DNA of 64,000 nt from Sphingobacterium deserti (GTDB lineage Bacteria > Bacteroidota > Bacteroidia > Sphingobacteriales > Sphingobacteriaceae). The stretch covers positions 82,441 through 146,440 of the forward strand of contig NZ_JJMU01000054.1 of the NCBI RefSeq assembly GCF_000757725.1, read 5' to 3'. The position numbers were made by a program, and so were the translations under genes. Under the pieces are notes generated by a model. That model did not search any database. It was not told the origin of the DNA and saw nothing but the letters and a program-made list of their open reading frames with translations. Each line of letters opens with the position of its first letter. Within the stretch, counting starts at the first letter, position 1. Shown here one piece after another: positions 16,215 through 26,248 of this stretch.

Positions 16215-19200
16215 ATGTATAAACAAAGAGTGATTCTTTTCATCATCTGGAGTTTCACAATAACAAGTTTCCTTAGCACAGGCATGTCGCAGACGGCTTT
16301 GCCAACTGCGTTCCTCAAAATTTCGACGGAAGATGGATTATCCCATAGTACGGTTTATGACATAGCGCAGGATCGCATCGGTAATATGTGGTTTGCTACA
16401 GCCGATGGGCTAAACAAGTATGATGGCTACCGTCTTACTGTTTATCGGCATAACGAGCGTGATTCAAATTCGTTATCGTCTGATTACATCAGAGCTGTCC
16501 AATACATGCAACACGATCACTTGCTAATTGCCGGAAAACGTGGCATAACCTTATTTGATATTCGTAAAAATAAATTTCGACACTGGCTGATGGATGAAGA
16601 AATTGAGCACATTGAGCAGGTGGGTGACAATGTGTTCTATCTCAATAGCTCGCACACTATCTACCAATTCAATCCTCATACGTACAGCGTCACGAAGATT
16701 TGCCAGGCACATAGCGGTCATACCTTTTCATTTGTAAAAAAGTATCAGGGAGTCTTGCTCGTTGGTGCAAGCGACGGTCTGTACACATTGGAAGGTAAGC
16801 AGCTTCGCGCCAGCTTCGTACCTATACGGTCGAACGTGCAGGATATTGCTGCGACGGATAGCGGCTTATGGATTGCAACCGAGGGTAATGGTCTGTATTG
16901 GTTTGCAAAAGATGGTTCATCTAAACACTATCTTCCTGCTTCGGGCAAAAACCATTTGATCTCTGCTTATATCAGGAGGCTTCAGTGGGACGAGGATGGT
17001 CATCTATGGATCGGAACGTTAAATGGGTTGAGTATTTATAATCCCCAACATGATCAATTTACGAGTTACGATGCTGAACCTCATGGCCGGCCACAGCTAA
17101 GCCATAATTCTATCCGCTGCATCTTTCTGGATAAGCAGAAGGGTCTGTGGCTAGGCACTTATTTTGGAGGCGTTAATTATGTTCACGCTAAGCAGCAGCA
17201 GTTCGGCTTGTTCCAAAAGACCGTACAACGCAATAGTTTAAATGATAATATTATCGGTGCTATGGCTGAGGGGGAGGGACAAGATCTGTGGATTGGCACC
17301 AACGATGGCGGCGTAAATAGGCTCGACCGTCGTACCGGGGAGTTTACCTATTTTTCAAAGCGGAACGGGTTGCGGTCAAACATGGTTAAAGCGCTGTATG
17401 TGGACGGTCCAAAAGTGTACATTGGCACGCATGCTGGTGGATTAGCTAAATTAGACGTGCCAACGCAACGCATCACAAATTATTCTTCGGGCACAATTTC
17501 AGAATCTGACGATCATGTTTATGGTATTGTCGATGCTGGAGGCGCAAAGCTTTGGATTGGCACGCTCGCGGGCTTACGTTTGTTTGATAAGGCTTCTGAG
17601 CAATATGTGCCGATACCAAAACCACTAAATGCTTCGTCCGAACTTAGCAGGAATTGGAATGATATGTTATCAGGAGCTGTCTACGCACTCTATAAAGATA
17701 GTCGCAATAGATTGTGGATAGGTACGGATAGGCGGGTTTATCGTTTTGATTTGTCGAGGAATGAGCTGAAGAGCTTCAATCTCGCAGACAATAAGCGCTA
17801 TGATCGTATCAACTGCTTTTTGGAAGACCATGCAAAGCAGCTGTGGGTGGGTATGCACCGAGGATTGGGGCGCATAGATCAAAAGATGTTTAGTATCACT
17901 ATTTTCGATACGGAAAACGGGCTTCCCAATAATAATGTTTACAGTATACTGCAAGATAAGGACAATCAGCTTTGGATTAGTACGAATAAAGGAATAGCTT
18001 CATTAACGACCGAGCCGAAAATCCTTCGGAGATACACCTATCGCGATGGGCTACAGGGCGATCAGTTCAATTACTACGCTGCTTTGCTAACACATGATTA
18101 TGAAATTTACATGGGCGGCATTAATGGCGTAAGCCATTTTTATCCGGATAGACTGCTGGTAAACCCATTCGCACCTGCACCGTTCATCAGTGAATTTCGT
18201 TTATTTGGCGAAGTCATAAAGGCCGGGGATAGGTCAAAGATTTTAGCTGATGATATCAGCTACAGCAAAGAAATCACGCTGGCGCCAGATCAGCAATCTT
18301 TCACCCTCTCTTTAGCAGTCAGTAACTTCCTTTCCAGACAAAATAATAAATTTTCATATAAGCTGCTAGGCCAGGACGATGAGTGGGTAAATGCCGATTA
18401 TCCATACCCAATAGCCTATGCGAACCTGCCTGCAGGTTCCTATACATTTGTGGCGCGTGCTGCGAATAGTGATGGAAAATGGAGCGAGGAGGTATCGCTT
18501 CTCAACATAAGGGTGCTGCCTTACTGGTGGGATACCTGGACGTTTAAAGTTGCATTGATGTTAGTAGTTTTAGCGACCGGATTTTATTGGTTCAAAAGTT
18601 GGAAAAACAAGCAGAAACTTAAAAATGAACTGCTATTAGAAAAGATTCAACAAGAGAAATCCGAAGAGCTCAATCAGGCTAAATTTCGCTTTTTTACTAA
18701 TATTTCCCATGAATTTAGAACACCGCTTACGTTAATAAAGTCGCCTCTTGATGAGCTGCAGAAAATATCGACGGATAAGCGCACGCTAAAACAGCTCGAT
18801 CTGGTGGTGCGTAATGCGAATAAGTTGACACATTTGGTAGACCAACTGATGGATTACCGGCGGGCCGATTTGGGGGTATTTGCATTGAAAGTCGTTAAAG
18901 GAAATCCGATACCGCAATTACAACAACTGACCGACATGTTCGGACGAGTGGCGCAGCAAAAGGGAATTTCATTGTTGTTTGATGTAAAAGCTGCGGTAGG
19001 AGAGGTGTGGTATGATCCGCTGTACTTCGATTTAATATTCAGTAATTTGCTCTCAAACGCATTTAAGTTTACCACGGAAGGATCGGTGATGCTTCAAGTC
19101 GAACGCCATGGCGAAGAGTTGGTCATCAAAGTGCTGGATACGGGTATAGGGATGAAGCAAGATAGCATCGATCGTGTTTTTGATGAGTTTTTCCAAGAAA

Positions 19201-20246
19201 ACCATGATGCGAGGGGAACGGGCGTTGGATTGGCATTGGTCAAGCGTTTAATGGAGATGCATCACGCTACTATAGCTGTAGAAAGTACTTTCGGGAAAGG
19301 AACAACCTTCACGCTTCGCTTTTCAATGAATGAAGATATCTATCTGGATTCAGAAAAAGGAACGCAGGAACTTAATCCGTCAAACCGCATTTTGACGGAA
19401 GAACTCACGCCCTATACACCGTTAGACGAATGGGCAATTGATGGAGTCGAGATGGTTAACTTCGATGCTGTCGAAGGCGTAGAACGGCCAAGGATCTTAA
19501 TTGTTGACGACAATGATGATGTTCTGGAACTGTTGATTGATCACTTTCAACAGTTCGCAAATGTATCTTCCGCGCCGAATGGTGAGGAGGCGCTAGCGTT
19601 GATCGACCAGACGGAAGTAGATCTCATTATTACAGATGTGATGATGCCTTTGCTGGATGGACTATCTTTTTGTAAACATATCAAGCAGCACGTGTCGACT
19701 AGCCATATTCCGGTGGTGATGTTGACGGCTAGAGCATATGATATGGACGAAATCGGTGGACTTACGGCAGGTGCCGATGTGTATGTCAAAAAGCCGTTCG
19801 ACCTCCGTAAATTAAGTTTGCAAGTGCGTAATTTATTGCAGGTGCGCTACCGCATTAAGCAGTTCTATAGCAAAAGTTTGCTCATTGAGCCGCAGAAATT
19901 AGTATTTAACGAACTAGATCGATCGTTTTTGGAGAAGGCTAAGAAGATCGTTGAAAGCAACCTAGACAATATCAGTTTTTCGGTCGATGACTTCGCTGAT
20001 GCGATGGCGATGAGCCGTTCGACTTTGCATCTAAAAATGAAGGCTATTACCGGTGAATCCACTGTGGATTTTATTCGCAAAGTTCGCTTTTCGGAAGCAT
20101 CAAATTTGTTGGTGGAGGGCAATCATTCGGTTACACAGATCAGTACGATGGTGGGGTTTAACACGGTATCTTATTTCGCGACCAGTTTCAAGAACTATTT
20201 TGGCGTGTCACCCTCAGAATATGCGAAAGGTAAACGGGGGTTATAA
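16215..20246 (+). CDS. Hybrid two-component system sensor/regulator (HTCS)
   Basis: 1343 aa. Order of domains: signal peptide; two beta-propellers built from two-component-regulator repeats (recurring LWIGT and GLSIY-type blades, residues ~35-650); Y_Y_Y domain (~690-765); one transmembrane helix (~775-797); histidine kinase with phospho-acceptor in FFTNISHEFRTPLTLI (His832) and ATPase motifs NAFKFT, DTGIGM and GTGVGLAL; receiver domain with acidic DD pair and Asp1141 in IITDVMMP; C-terminal AraC-type HTH (~1245-1335). All key residues are present. In this family the periplasmic propeller binds a sugar breakdown product and the AraC domain activates the local PUL. The linked heparin-type PUL is the obvious target, and its promoters carry matched direct repeats. 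Confidence 0.95.
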   Translation: MYKQRVILFIIWSFTITSFLSTGMSQTALPTAFLKISTEDGLSHSTVYDIAQDRIGNMWFATADGLNKYDGYRLTVYRHNERDSNSLSSDYIRAVQYMQHDHLLIAGKRGITLFDIRKNKFRHWLMDEEIEHIEQVGDNVFYLNSSHTIYQFNPHTYSVTKICQAHSGHTFSFVKKYQGVLLVGASDGLYTLEGKQLRASFVPIRSNVQDIAATDSGLWIATEGNGLYWFAKDGSSKHYLPASGKNHLISAYIRRLQWDEDGHLWIGTLNGLSIYNPQHDQFTSYDAEPHGRPQLSHNSIRCIFLDKQKGLWLGTYFGGVNYVHAKQQQFGLFQKTVQRNSLNDNIIGAMAEGEGQDLWIGTNDGGVNRLDRRTGEFTYFSKRNGLRSNMVKALYVDGPKVYIGTHAGGLAKLDVPTQRITNYSSGTISESDDHVYGIVDAGGAKLWIGTLAGLRLFDKASEQYVPIPKPLNASSELSRNWNDMLSGAVYALYKDSRNRLWIGTDRRVYRFDLSRNELKSFNLADNKRYDRINCFLEDHAKQLWVGMHRGLGRIDQKMFSITIFDTENGLPNNNVYSILQDKDNQLWISTNKGIASLTTEPKILRRYTYRDGLQGDQFNYYAALLTHDYEIYMGGINGVSHFYPDRLLVNPFAPAPFISEFRLFGEVIKAGDRSKILADDISYSKEITLAPDQQSFTLSLAVSNFLSRQNNKFSYKLLGQDDEWVNADYPYPIAYANLPAGSYTFVARAANSDGKWSEEVSLLNIRVLPYWWDTWTFKVALMLVVLATGFYWFKSWKNKQKLKNELLLEKIQQEKSEELNQAKFRFFTNISHEFRTPLTLIKSPLDELQKISTDKRTLKQLDLVVRNANKLTHLVDQLMDYRRADLGVFALKVVKGNPIPQLQQLTDMFGRVAQQKGISLLFDVKAAVGEVWYDPLYFDLIFSNLLSNAFKFTTEGSVMLQVERHGEELVIKVLDTGIGMKQDSIDRVFDEFFQENHDARGTGVGLALVKRLMEMHHATIAVESTFGKGTTFTLRFSMNEDIYLDSEKGTQELNPSNRILTEELTPYTPLDEWAIDGVEMVNFDAVEGVERPRILIVDDNDDVLELLIDHFQQFANVSSAPNGEEALALIDQTEVDLIITDVMMPLLDGLSFCKHIKQHVSTSHIPVVMLTARAYDMDEIGGLTAGADVYVKKPFDLRKLSLQVRNLLQVRYRIKQFYSKSLLIEPQKLVFNELDRSFLEKAKKIVESNLDNISFSVDDFADAMAMSRSTLHLKMKAITGESTVDFIRKVRFSEASNLLVEGNHSVTQISTMVGFNTVSYFATSFKNYFGVSPSEYAKGKRGL

Positions 20247-20311
20247 TTTTGTTTGTACACGGATTGTCCCTCGCTCAAACCTTTCCGCCGCATGCCGCGG
20301 CACGGCAAATA

Positions 20312-20358
20312 CTTTTAAAATTAAAAAGTCAAAATTAAAAAGTTAAAAGTCAAAATTA
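20312..20358. repeat. A-rich short repeats (AAAATTAAAAAGT units)
   Basis: Imperfect repeats of AAAATTAAAAAGTCAAAATT type, the same flavour as 2915-2940 and 52643-52775. The 564-bp gap 20247-20810 contains only repeat modules and no gene that I can support. Confidence 0.6.
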
Positions 20359-20513
20359 TCTTTTATGAGTTTGCTGCGCTCGGTTAAAAAGTCATAAGTG
20401 ACGAGTTGTAAACTAGAAGTCGTAAGAGATGTTAAAGGAGCGCGCCAAAACCTCGGACTGCATGACAAAATCTCTTTATCACACGTTATATCTCACTACG
20501 CACTACCCCATAC

Positions 20514-20554
20514 TAAAGATTGCCGCGCCGTCGTGCCTCCGGCTCGCAATGACG
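20514..20554 (-). repeat. Dispersed GTCATTGCGAG-type element, identical copy
   Basis: Exact reverse complement, over 41 bp, of the element at 2770-2810. Identity across a GC-rich non-coding block 17.7 kb away shows recent spread or gene conversion. Confidence 0.85.
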
Positions 20555-20570
20555 TTTAAGCCCAAAAAAG

Positions 20571-20659
20571 CGTCATCGCGAGGAAGTATGACGCGGCAAT
20601 CTGCATTTTTGCAAATGCAAAAAATTGCTTCGTCCTCGTTCCTCCTCCTCGCAACGACG
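20571..20659. repeat. Paired inverted GTCATTGCGAG-type element
   Basis: CGTCATCGCGAGGAAG...GGCAATCT is followed by the spacer GCATTTTTGCAAATGCAA and an inverted copy ending CTCGCAACGACG. Same layout as 2944-3014; it could fold into a long cruciform or hairpin. Confidence 0.75.
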
Positions 20660-20700
20660 CCTCCTTTTATTCAACACAATATCGCAATTCGCATTACTCA

Positions 20701-20752
20701 ATACTACATACTAAGTACTAAAATCTATACTACATACTAAGTACTAAAATCT
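20701..20752. repeat. Two tandem copies of a 26-bp repeat
   Basis: Two perfect copies starting ATACTACATACTAAGTAC and ending AAAATCT. Twenty-three of the 26 bases match 2871-2893 in reverse complement. Confidence 0.85.
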
Positions 20753-20810
20753 AAATACTCCCTACTAATATCGCAATTCCCACTACTCATTACGCGCTAC
20801 GCATGACTCA

Positions 20811-22181
20811 CTACCTATTATGCACCAACAGGCGTTGCAATACCCGGTCATTTGTTTTCACTGCCCAATCGTAAAGCTTTTTTCGAAACATGACCGTTGT
20901 CTCTTCGTATGCCTTATTGACCGCAAGATTTTGAATTTCGTGGGGATCACTGCTGAGATTAAATAGCTGCTCATTGTTTTTGAAGTTGCGATAGAGCACG
21001 TATTTAAAATCTTTAGTCACCACAGCCCAGCCTCGGGTTTGTACAGCATCGAGTAAGGTCTCTATAAAGACCTCCTCGTGGAGCGTATCCGTGCTTCCAT
21101 CCAGCACAGGTCGGAGGCTTTTGCCTAAAAGTTGCTGTTTAGGCTTTACTTGGGCGTAGTCCAAGATGGTTTGGTAAATGTCCAACGAAGTATTGACTAA
21201 CGCCCTTTCATTGATTACGCCCGCTTGCTGTTGATTTGGTTTTTTAACAATAAAGGGTACACGAACAACCTCCTCTTGCAATGTTCGCTTTTGATTGCCA
21301 CGTTGCGCGCCTACAGCATCTCCGTGATCGCTCACGAAAAGAATTACGCTGCTATCGTACAGATTGTTCGCTTTAAGGGCGGCAATTAATTTGCTAATTT
21401 CACCATCTACGCGTTCTACCAAGCGGTAGTAAGCATGTAAGTAAGCTCTCCAATCGTCGTCCGTGTAAAGCTTCGTCGGGTAGGACCGCGGGTCCGCGTC
21501 TCGGTTAAGCAGTACCGCCTCTGGAAAATAAGCTGGTATTGCTGCATTGTAAGGTAGCTGTGGATAATCTTTCACATTTCCGGCTTCCACGGGTCCCGTC
21601 GGGAGAAATTCAGAGCGGGCATATTCACATATTTCATGGGGGTTGAGGAAAGATGCCACATAAAAAAGTGGTTTATTGCGTTTCTGCTGAAAATGCGGAA
21701 TGCTCATTAGTACAATCTGCATATCATCCATATCAAAAACTTTTGTAAATCCGGTGCCGTCCTTTGGAAGATTTACTTTGGTAGGGGCGTGCCATTTTCC
21801 GGCATACAAGCAGTCGTAACCGGCATCTGCAAGGAGACGCCCCAGACTATATTGCAGATGTTCCTCTGGAAGATTGGGCCCATGATCTGGGCCGTTATCT
21901 GCGACATTAATCTGAACGGGCATTTTTCCGGTAATCAGACTGGCTCGTGAAGGACCGCACACCGGGTAGGATACATATGAACGTTTAAATAACATGCCGT
22001 CGCGTGCGAGCGCATCTATACCCGGCGTATGCAAATCTTTATTGCCGACATAGCTCAATGCGTTAGCTGTTTGTTGATCGGTTATAATGAGAATAATGTT
22101 TGGCCTGGTGCCTTTGGTCTGCGCCTGACTTCGTATAGTGTATCCGAAGAAGAGCAGCAAGGAGATAACGGTGAATTTCAT
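20811..22181 (-). CDS. Type I sulfatase (Cys-type)
   Basis: 456 aa from the ATG at 22181, which gives a clean signal peptide MKFTVISLLLFFGYTIRSQA; an in-frame ATG at 22214, abutting the previous stop, is the alternative start. Metal-binding IILIITDQQ at the N-terminus, the formylglycine site VCGPSRASLITGK (Cys is the residue converted), KWHAPT, and FVSDHGDAVGAQRG near residue 285. It should remove sulfate esters from a GAG oligosaccharide in the periplasm; position specificity is not readable. Last gene of the leftward PUL operon, downstream of two PL12 lyases and GH88. Maturation needs a sulfatase-maturating enzyme, which is not in this window. Confidence 0.93.
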   Translation of the reverse strand: MKFTVISLLLFFGYTIRSQAQTKGTRPNIILIITDQQTANALSYVGNKDLHTPGIDALARDGMLFKRSYVSYPVCGPSRASLITGKMPVQINVADNGPDHGPNLPEEHLQYSLGRLLADAGYDCLYAGKWHAPTKVNLPKDGTGFTKVFDMDDMQIVLMSIPHFQQKRNKPLFYVASFLNPHEICEYARSEFLPTGPVEAGNVKDYPQLPYNAAIPAYFPEAVLLNRDADPRSYPTKLYTDDDWRAYLHAYYRLVERVDGEISKLIAALKANNLYDSSVILFVSDHGDAVGAQRGNQKRTLQEEVVRVPFIVKKPNQQQAGVINERALVNTSLDIYQTILDYAQVKPKQQLLGKSLRPVLDGSTDTLHEEVFIETLLDAVQTRGWAVVTKDFKYVLYRNFKNNEQLFNLSSDPHEIQNLAVNKAYEETTVMFRKKLYDWAVKTNDRVLQRLLVHNR

Positions 22182-22214
22182 TGACCGTTGAGTCTGGCAG
22201 TATAATTCGTTCAT

Positions 22215-24179
22215 TTACTTGTCTTTTATAATTATATTGTAAACCTTCTTATCTACAGAAACGCGCACGATCTGTTTTTGCCTATCATTTTCTAATAGTT
22301 TTACAGTGGGTGGCTTCATACCATCGAACGGATGGATGAGGGTCATGAAATATTCCGTGTTTTGCTCCTTCGTGCGTTGAAACGCGAAAGCTGGACGGGA
22401 TACTTCTTCCCGATAACGATAAGATACCTTGCCTTCTTCCGTAACAAGTGTGGATGGGGCTGCAATCAGTTCCTGTATAAGTAGGTTGTTTCCATCGCCA
22501 TATTGCGTATACACTCTTTTTTTCTTTTTATCGATAATAGGCTGGCCGTTCTCTGCTAATTGAAAATGCACATCAAGCTGGCCGGTTGAAGCGCCTTCAG
22601 CACGGTCGAGAATCAGAAAGAAGGATTTATCGATATACAACACTGTTCGTTGATGGCTAAGTTCAGGATAGCTTGGATTACTATAGGTTAACTGATCCAC
22701 GCTATCGCTTGCTGACCAATGCAGCAGTTTCGCCTCTGTGGTTGTCATGTTTTGATTATTCAATGTGAGGGTTTGGTGTACCTTCGTTTGTCGGTACCAG
22801 TCCCGCATCTTCATAATCTCCTCGTTGCCGCTGTATACGAAGCAGCCAGCGTCAGGCATAAAGTTCCGTCCTTTCACCCAGAGTTCAAATGTGCCATTAT
22901 CAGGTTGAGCATGGAAAAAACCTTGCGGTCCAGCCTTTAAAACCATCACCGTCGAAAGGCTGTCCCATCCATTTCGGAATGTATAGAAGCCAGCATCTTT
23001 TAGTGCTTTTGAGAGGTACGCGGGGGCGCTTCCCTCACGACCTTCGGTAGCGAAATAGGCGAAAACTGGATTATCAGGAAACGACTTTCGCCAAAAACCA
23101 TATTGCTGTAGCGTGCTCTTTTTGTCCGCACGCCAGCTATCGCCAAACATAGGAAAGCTGTAATCAGGAAACGAAAAGTTGATCGTGGCTATAATCATTT
23201 TTTCGACAGTTTTTCGGTATTCAGTGGGAAACTCTTGGGCTAATCCTGCCAACTGTGCCGTGTATAAAGCGCGCAGAAAAATATCAATTGCTGCATTATG
23301 GTAGGTGGGCGAGAGCTCAAATTGCACGCCATCCTCGAAAACCTGCTTCTTGATTTCTGTGTTCAATACGTTGATGCCGCCCTGACGCCACTCGGAAGCC
23401 TGCCGAAACTCCGGGAAAAAGCATCCGGCCAATACCATGCGTTCTGCTTCGAAAAGGAGGTGGTTGCCGATAGCCGAATAATGCGCAGGTATATAGCTGG
23501 CTTGTTCGTGATAACTCCTTAAAAATTCCATCAAAAACTCCGGCGTGAATAATGGCGATTCGATAAATAAGGAAAACGTAATGGGTAAGCTTTTCACGCG
23601 ATCAGAAACCTCCAGCGGGCGCCAAGCATAACGATCGTTATCCTCTGAAAGCCCTTTTGGATTTTTTCTTACCCAGTCTCTAAATTGATAGATCCACTCT
23701 TTGGCATATTTTTCATCTCCAGTTGATTGATAAGCTTTACCCAAGGATTCCCACCAACCGACGCGATGCAATTGCCAGCGTACTTCATTGTCTTTCACCG
23801 GCCAATATTGCCAGTCAATATCTTCGCCGTAATGGAAAAAGTCGTAGCCTTTATGAGGCTGAAACCGATGTTTAAGCGCATTATCTGCCTTTTGCAGATC
23901 GATCTTGTTCATGGCACGGCCTTTCAGTCTTTGGAGTTCTTCGCTGCTGAAAGTTGGGTGACTTTTTAACGGTCTGTTGCGAAAATAGCTTAATAGCGTG
24001 GTAGCCGCTTTTTCATATTCCCTATTTTGGTAATAGCCATTGACCTCTTCCAACCCTGGGTAGGTTAAATCAATTGTTGAAAAACTTTCTTTGTTAATTG
24101 TTTGAAAGCCTAATTGGGCAAACGCTAGTGTATGGCAGAGTAAAAGCAGTAAAATATAGAGTGAATTTGGTTTAATCAT
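22215..24179 (-). CDS. Heparinase II/III-family lyase, PL12 (heparin-sulfate lyase)
   Basis: 654 aa with a signal peptide (MIKPNSLYILLLLLCHTLAFA). N-terminal alpha/alpha toroid (residues ~30-370), then a beta-sandwich. The four PL12 active-site regions are visible: AIGNHLLFEAERM (Asn), SPTYHNAAIDIF (Tyr), FFHAQPDNGTFELW (His) and VHQTLTLN (His). PL12 enzymes cleave N-acetylated, low-sulfate regions of heparan sulfate by beta-elimination. It starts 13 bp downstream of the paralogue at 24193 and its stop touches the sulfatase gene, so all are cotranscribed. Confidence 0.93.
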   Translation of the reverse strand: MIKPNSLYILLLLLCHTLAFAQLGFQTINKESFSTIDLTYPGLEEVNGYYQNREYEKAATTLLSYFRNRPLKSHPTFSSEELQRLKGRAMNKIDLQKADNALKHRFQPHKGYDFFHYGEDIDWQYWPVKDNEVRWQLHRVGWWESLGKAYQSTGDEKYAKEWIYQFRDWVRKNPKGLSEDNDRYAWRPLEVSDRVKSLPITFSLFIESPLFTPEFLMEFLRSYHEQASYIPAHYSAIGNHLLFEAERMVLAGCFFPEFRQASEWRQGGINVLNTEIKKQVFEDGVQFELSPTYHNAAIDIFLRALYTAQLAGLAQEFPTEYRKTVEKMIIATINFSFPDYSFPMFGDSWRADKKSTLQQYGFWRKSFPDNPVFAYFATEGREGSAPAYLSKALKDAGFYTFRNGWDSLSTVMVLKAGPQGFFHAQPDNGTFELWVKGRNFMPDAGCFVYSGNEEIMKMRDWYRQTKVHQTLTLNNQNMTTTEAKLLHWSASDSVDQLTYSNPSYPELSHQRTVLYIDKSFFLILDRAEGASTGQLDVHFQLAENGQPIIDKKKKRVYTQYGDGNNLLIQELIAAPSTLVTEEGKVSYRYREEVSRPAFAFQRTKEQNTEYFMTLIHPFDGMKPPTVKLLENDRQKQIVRVSVDKKVYNIIIKDK

Positions 24180-24192
24180 GGTTTTAGCGTTG

Positions 24193-26220
24193 TTAGAGTT
24201 GTTCTCGAATATGAATAGTTTTTCCAGAGACGTTTAGCGATAAATCTATTTTACCGCTTTCCGGATCGTGCCCTTTATTTTTTGTTAGCACAACAGCTGG
24301 CGCCTGATGACCTTGGAATGGGAGTAAGAATGTCATGAAAGATGCTGCTCGCTTGTCTTTGTTTTTATTTATAGCAAATGCCGGCCGCTGGATTTCTTCT
24401 TGGTAGCGATAAGAAACGAAGCCTTTTTCTTCCATTATCGAGACTGTAGAAGAATCAAGCGATTGAATAAGTAAATTGTTGCCATCGGCGTATTGTGTGA
24501 TGATGCGCTTTTGACCCTGATCAATAATAGGGTCGCTTTGTTCGTGTAGGGTAAAATGGATGTCAAGTTCGCCTGTAGCGTCTCCGGTTGCCCGATCAAT
24601 AAGTAGAAAACAATCCTTGTCAATAAAAAAAAATATGCGCTGGTGATGCAATGAAGCATAACTTGGATTCGTAAATGATAGCAACTCGTAGTCCTGCTTT
24701 GACGTCCATTGGTCTAAACGAGCGTCATTATGGATATTTTCTCCATTTAATGTGAGGGTTTGGTGCACGAGACTTTGTCTGTACCAGTCTTTTTTATTGT
24801 TCGTTTTTGCGTTGTCGTTATAGATGTAACTTCCCGAATCTGGCGTGAAATTTCTACCTTTTACCCAAAGATTAAACGTGCCGTTATCTGGATGCGCATG
24901 AAAATAGGCTGGGGGACCGGCTTTTATCTGCATGACGGTTGCAGTCGGCAGCCAGCTATCTCGAAAGCTGTAAAATCCCGAATTTTCCATCGCAGACGAT
25001 AGATAGTTTGGTGACATACCTTCTTTTCCTTCGGTAGCAAAGTACTGGACGACGCTGTCAGCAGGGAAAAGTTTCCGCCATTGCTGATAGCGCTCCAACA
25101 TCTTTATTTTTGTTGGTTCAAAGGAGTTTCCATACAACGGAAAGCTGTAGTCTGGGAACGAATAATTAATTACAGCAGCGATCATTTTCCTTATGGTACG
25201 TTTATAATTTTCTGGAAATACATTTTCCATTCCGTTGCTTTGTGCAATATGAAGTGCATCCGCAAAGATTTCAATGGCTCCAATGTGGTAAGATGTCGAT
25301 AGCTCGTACTGTACACCATCAGCTAACACTTGTTTTTGTATCTCCGTGTTTAGCACCTGTGCCCCGCTCTGGCGCCATTCGGCAGCGTTCTTAAATTCTG
25401 GGAATGTGGACCCCGCATACATCATGTGCAGCGCTTCATACAACAAATGGTTACCAATATCGGTATAATTTGCTTTCACATAGTCGGCCTGTTGCTGGTA
25501 GCTGTTTAAAAATTTTATCAGAAAGTCAGGCGTTAGGCTAGGGGAGTCGATGAACATATTGAAGTATGCTGACCAATTGTTCAGGCGGAATGAGACGACA
25601 AAAGCTTTCCATGCATAGTCCTTCTCGTTTGGATAGCTGCCCAATTGGTTGTTATCGATCCAACTTAACGTTTGATTCATCCATTCTCTCGCATATTTTT
25701 CATCGCCGGTTGACCAATATGCTAAACCCAATTGTTCCCACCAGTTTGTTCGATGTAAGAACGTACGGATGAGTTGATCTTGCACGGGCTGATGCTGCCA
25801 ATCAATAGTCTTCTTTCCATAATTATAATACGGATAAGCCTTATGCGGTTTGAGGACGTGAACAAGGGCGCTGTCTGCCATTTCCTGATCGCCCGGTGAA
25901 AGTGGCTTGCCCTCGTAGGTAGTTTTATCTGCGCGGTCGTAACGGATATGTCTTACTGAGGTACGTTGACGATAGTATTGAAGAAGCTTTTGTGCTGCTT
26001 CATCATAACGCTTCCTGCTGACATTATCTTTTACTTCCTCTAAGCCCGGATAATCCAAATTGATATTTGCGAAGTCCTTCGCAGCGAGCTTACACCCGAA
26101 GGCATGCGCTGCAAGATGTTCGGTTGCAGCTGTTGTCTTGCTTTTTTGAGAAGGTGGTTCCCCCTGACCCAAGTGGGTTAGTCCGGCGAGGATTAGTCCT
26201 ATAGAAATATGATTGTACAT
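24193..26220 (-). CDS. Heparinase II/III-family lyase, PL12 (second copy)
   Basis: 675 aa, tandem paralogue of the 22215 gene. Signal peptide at the N-terminus (MYNHISIGLILAGLTHLGQG), then a ~40-aa linker absent from the paralogue. Same active-site signatures: DIGNHLLYEALHMM, STSYHIGAIEIF, YFHAHPDNGTFNLW and VHQTLTLNG. The two proteins are clearly homologous throughout but diverged, suggesting split specificity (sulfation pattern or endo versus exo action) rather than simple dosage. It sits between GH88 and PL12-1 in the leftward PUL operon. Confidence 0.92.
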   Translation of the reverse strand: MYNHISIGLILAGLTHLGQGEPPSQKSKTTAATEHLAAHAFGCKLAAKDFANINLDYPGLEEVKDNVSRKRYDEAAQKLLQYYRQRTSVRHIRYDRADKTTYEGKPLSPGDQEMADSALVHVLKPHKAYPYYNYGKKTIDWQHQPVQDQLIRTFLHRTNWWEQLGLAYWSTGDEKYAREWMNQTLSWIDNNQLGSYPNEKDYAWKAFVVSFRLNNWSAYFNMFIDSPSLTPDFLIKFLNSYQQQADYVKANYTDIGNHLLYEALHMMYAGSTFPEFKNAAEWRQSGAQVLNTEIQKQVLADGVQYELSTSYHIGAIEIFADALHIAQSNGMENVFPENYKRTIRKMIAAVINYSFPDYSFPLYGNSFEPTKIKMLERYQQWRKLFPADSVVQYFATEGKEGMSPNYLSSAMENSGFYSFRDSWLPTATVMQIKAGPPAYFHAHPDNGTFNLWVKGRNFTPDSGSYIYNDNAKTNNKKDWYRQSLVHQTLTLNGENIHNDARLDQWTSKQDYELLSFTNPSYASLHHQRIFFFIDKDCFLLIDRATGDATGELDIHFTLHEQSDPIIDQGQKRIITQYADGNNLLIQSLDSSTVSIMEEKGFVSYRYQEEIQRPAFAINKNKDKRAASFMTFLLPFQGHQAPAVVLTKNKGHDPESGKIDLSLNVSGKTIHIREQL

Positions 26221-26248
26221 TGCATAATAGGTTTATGTAAATATTTTG

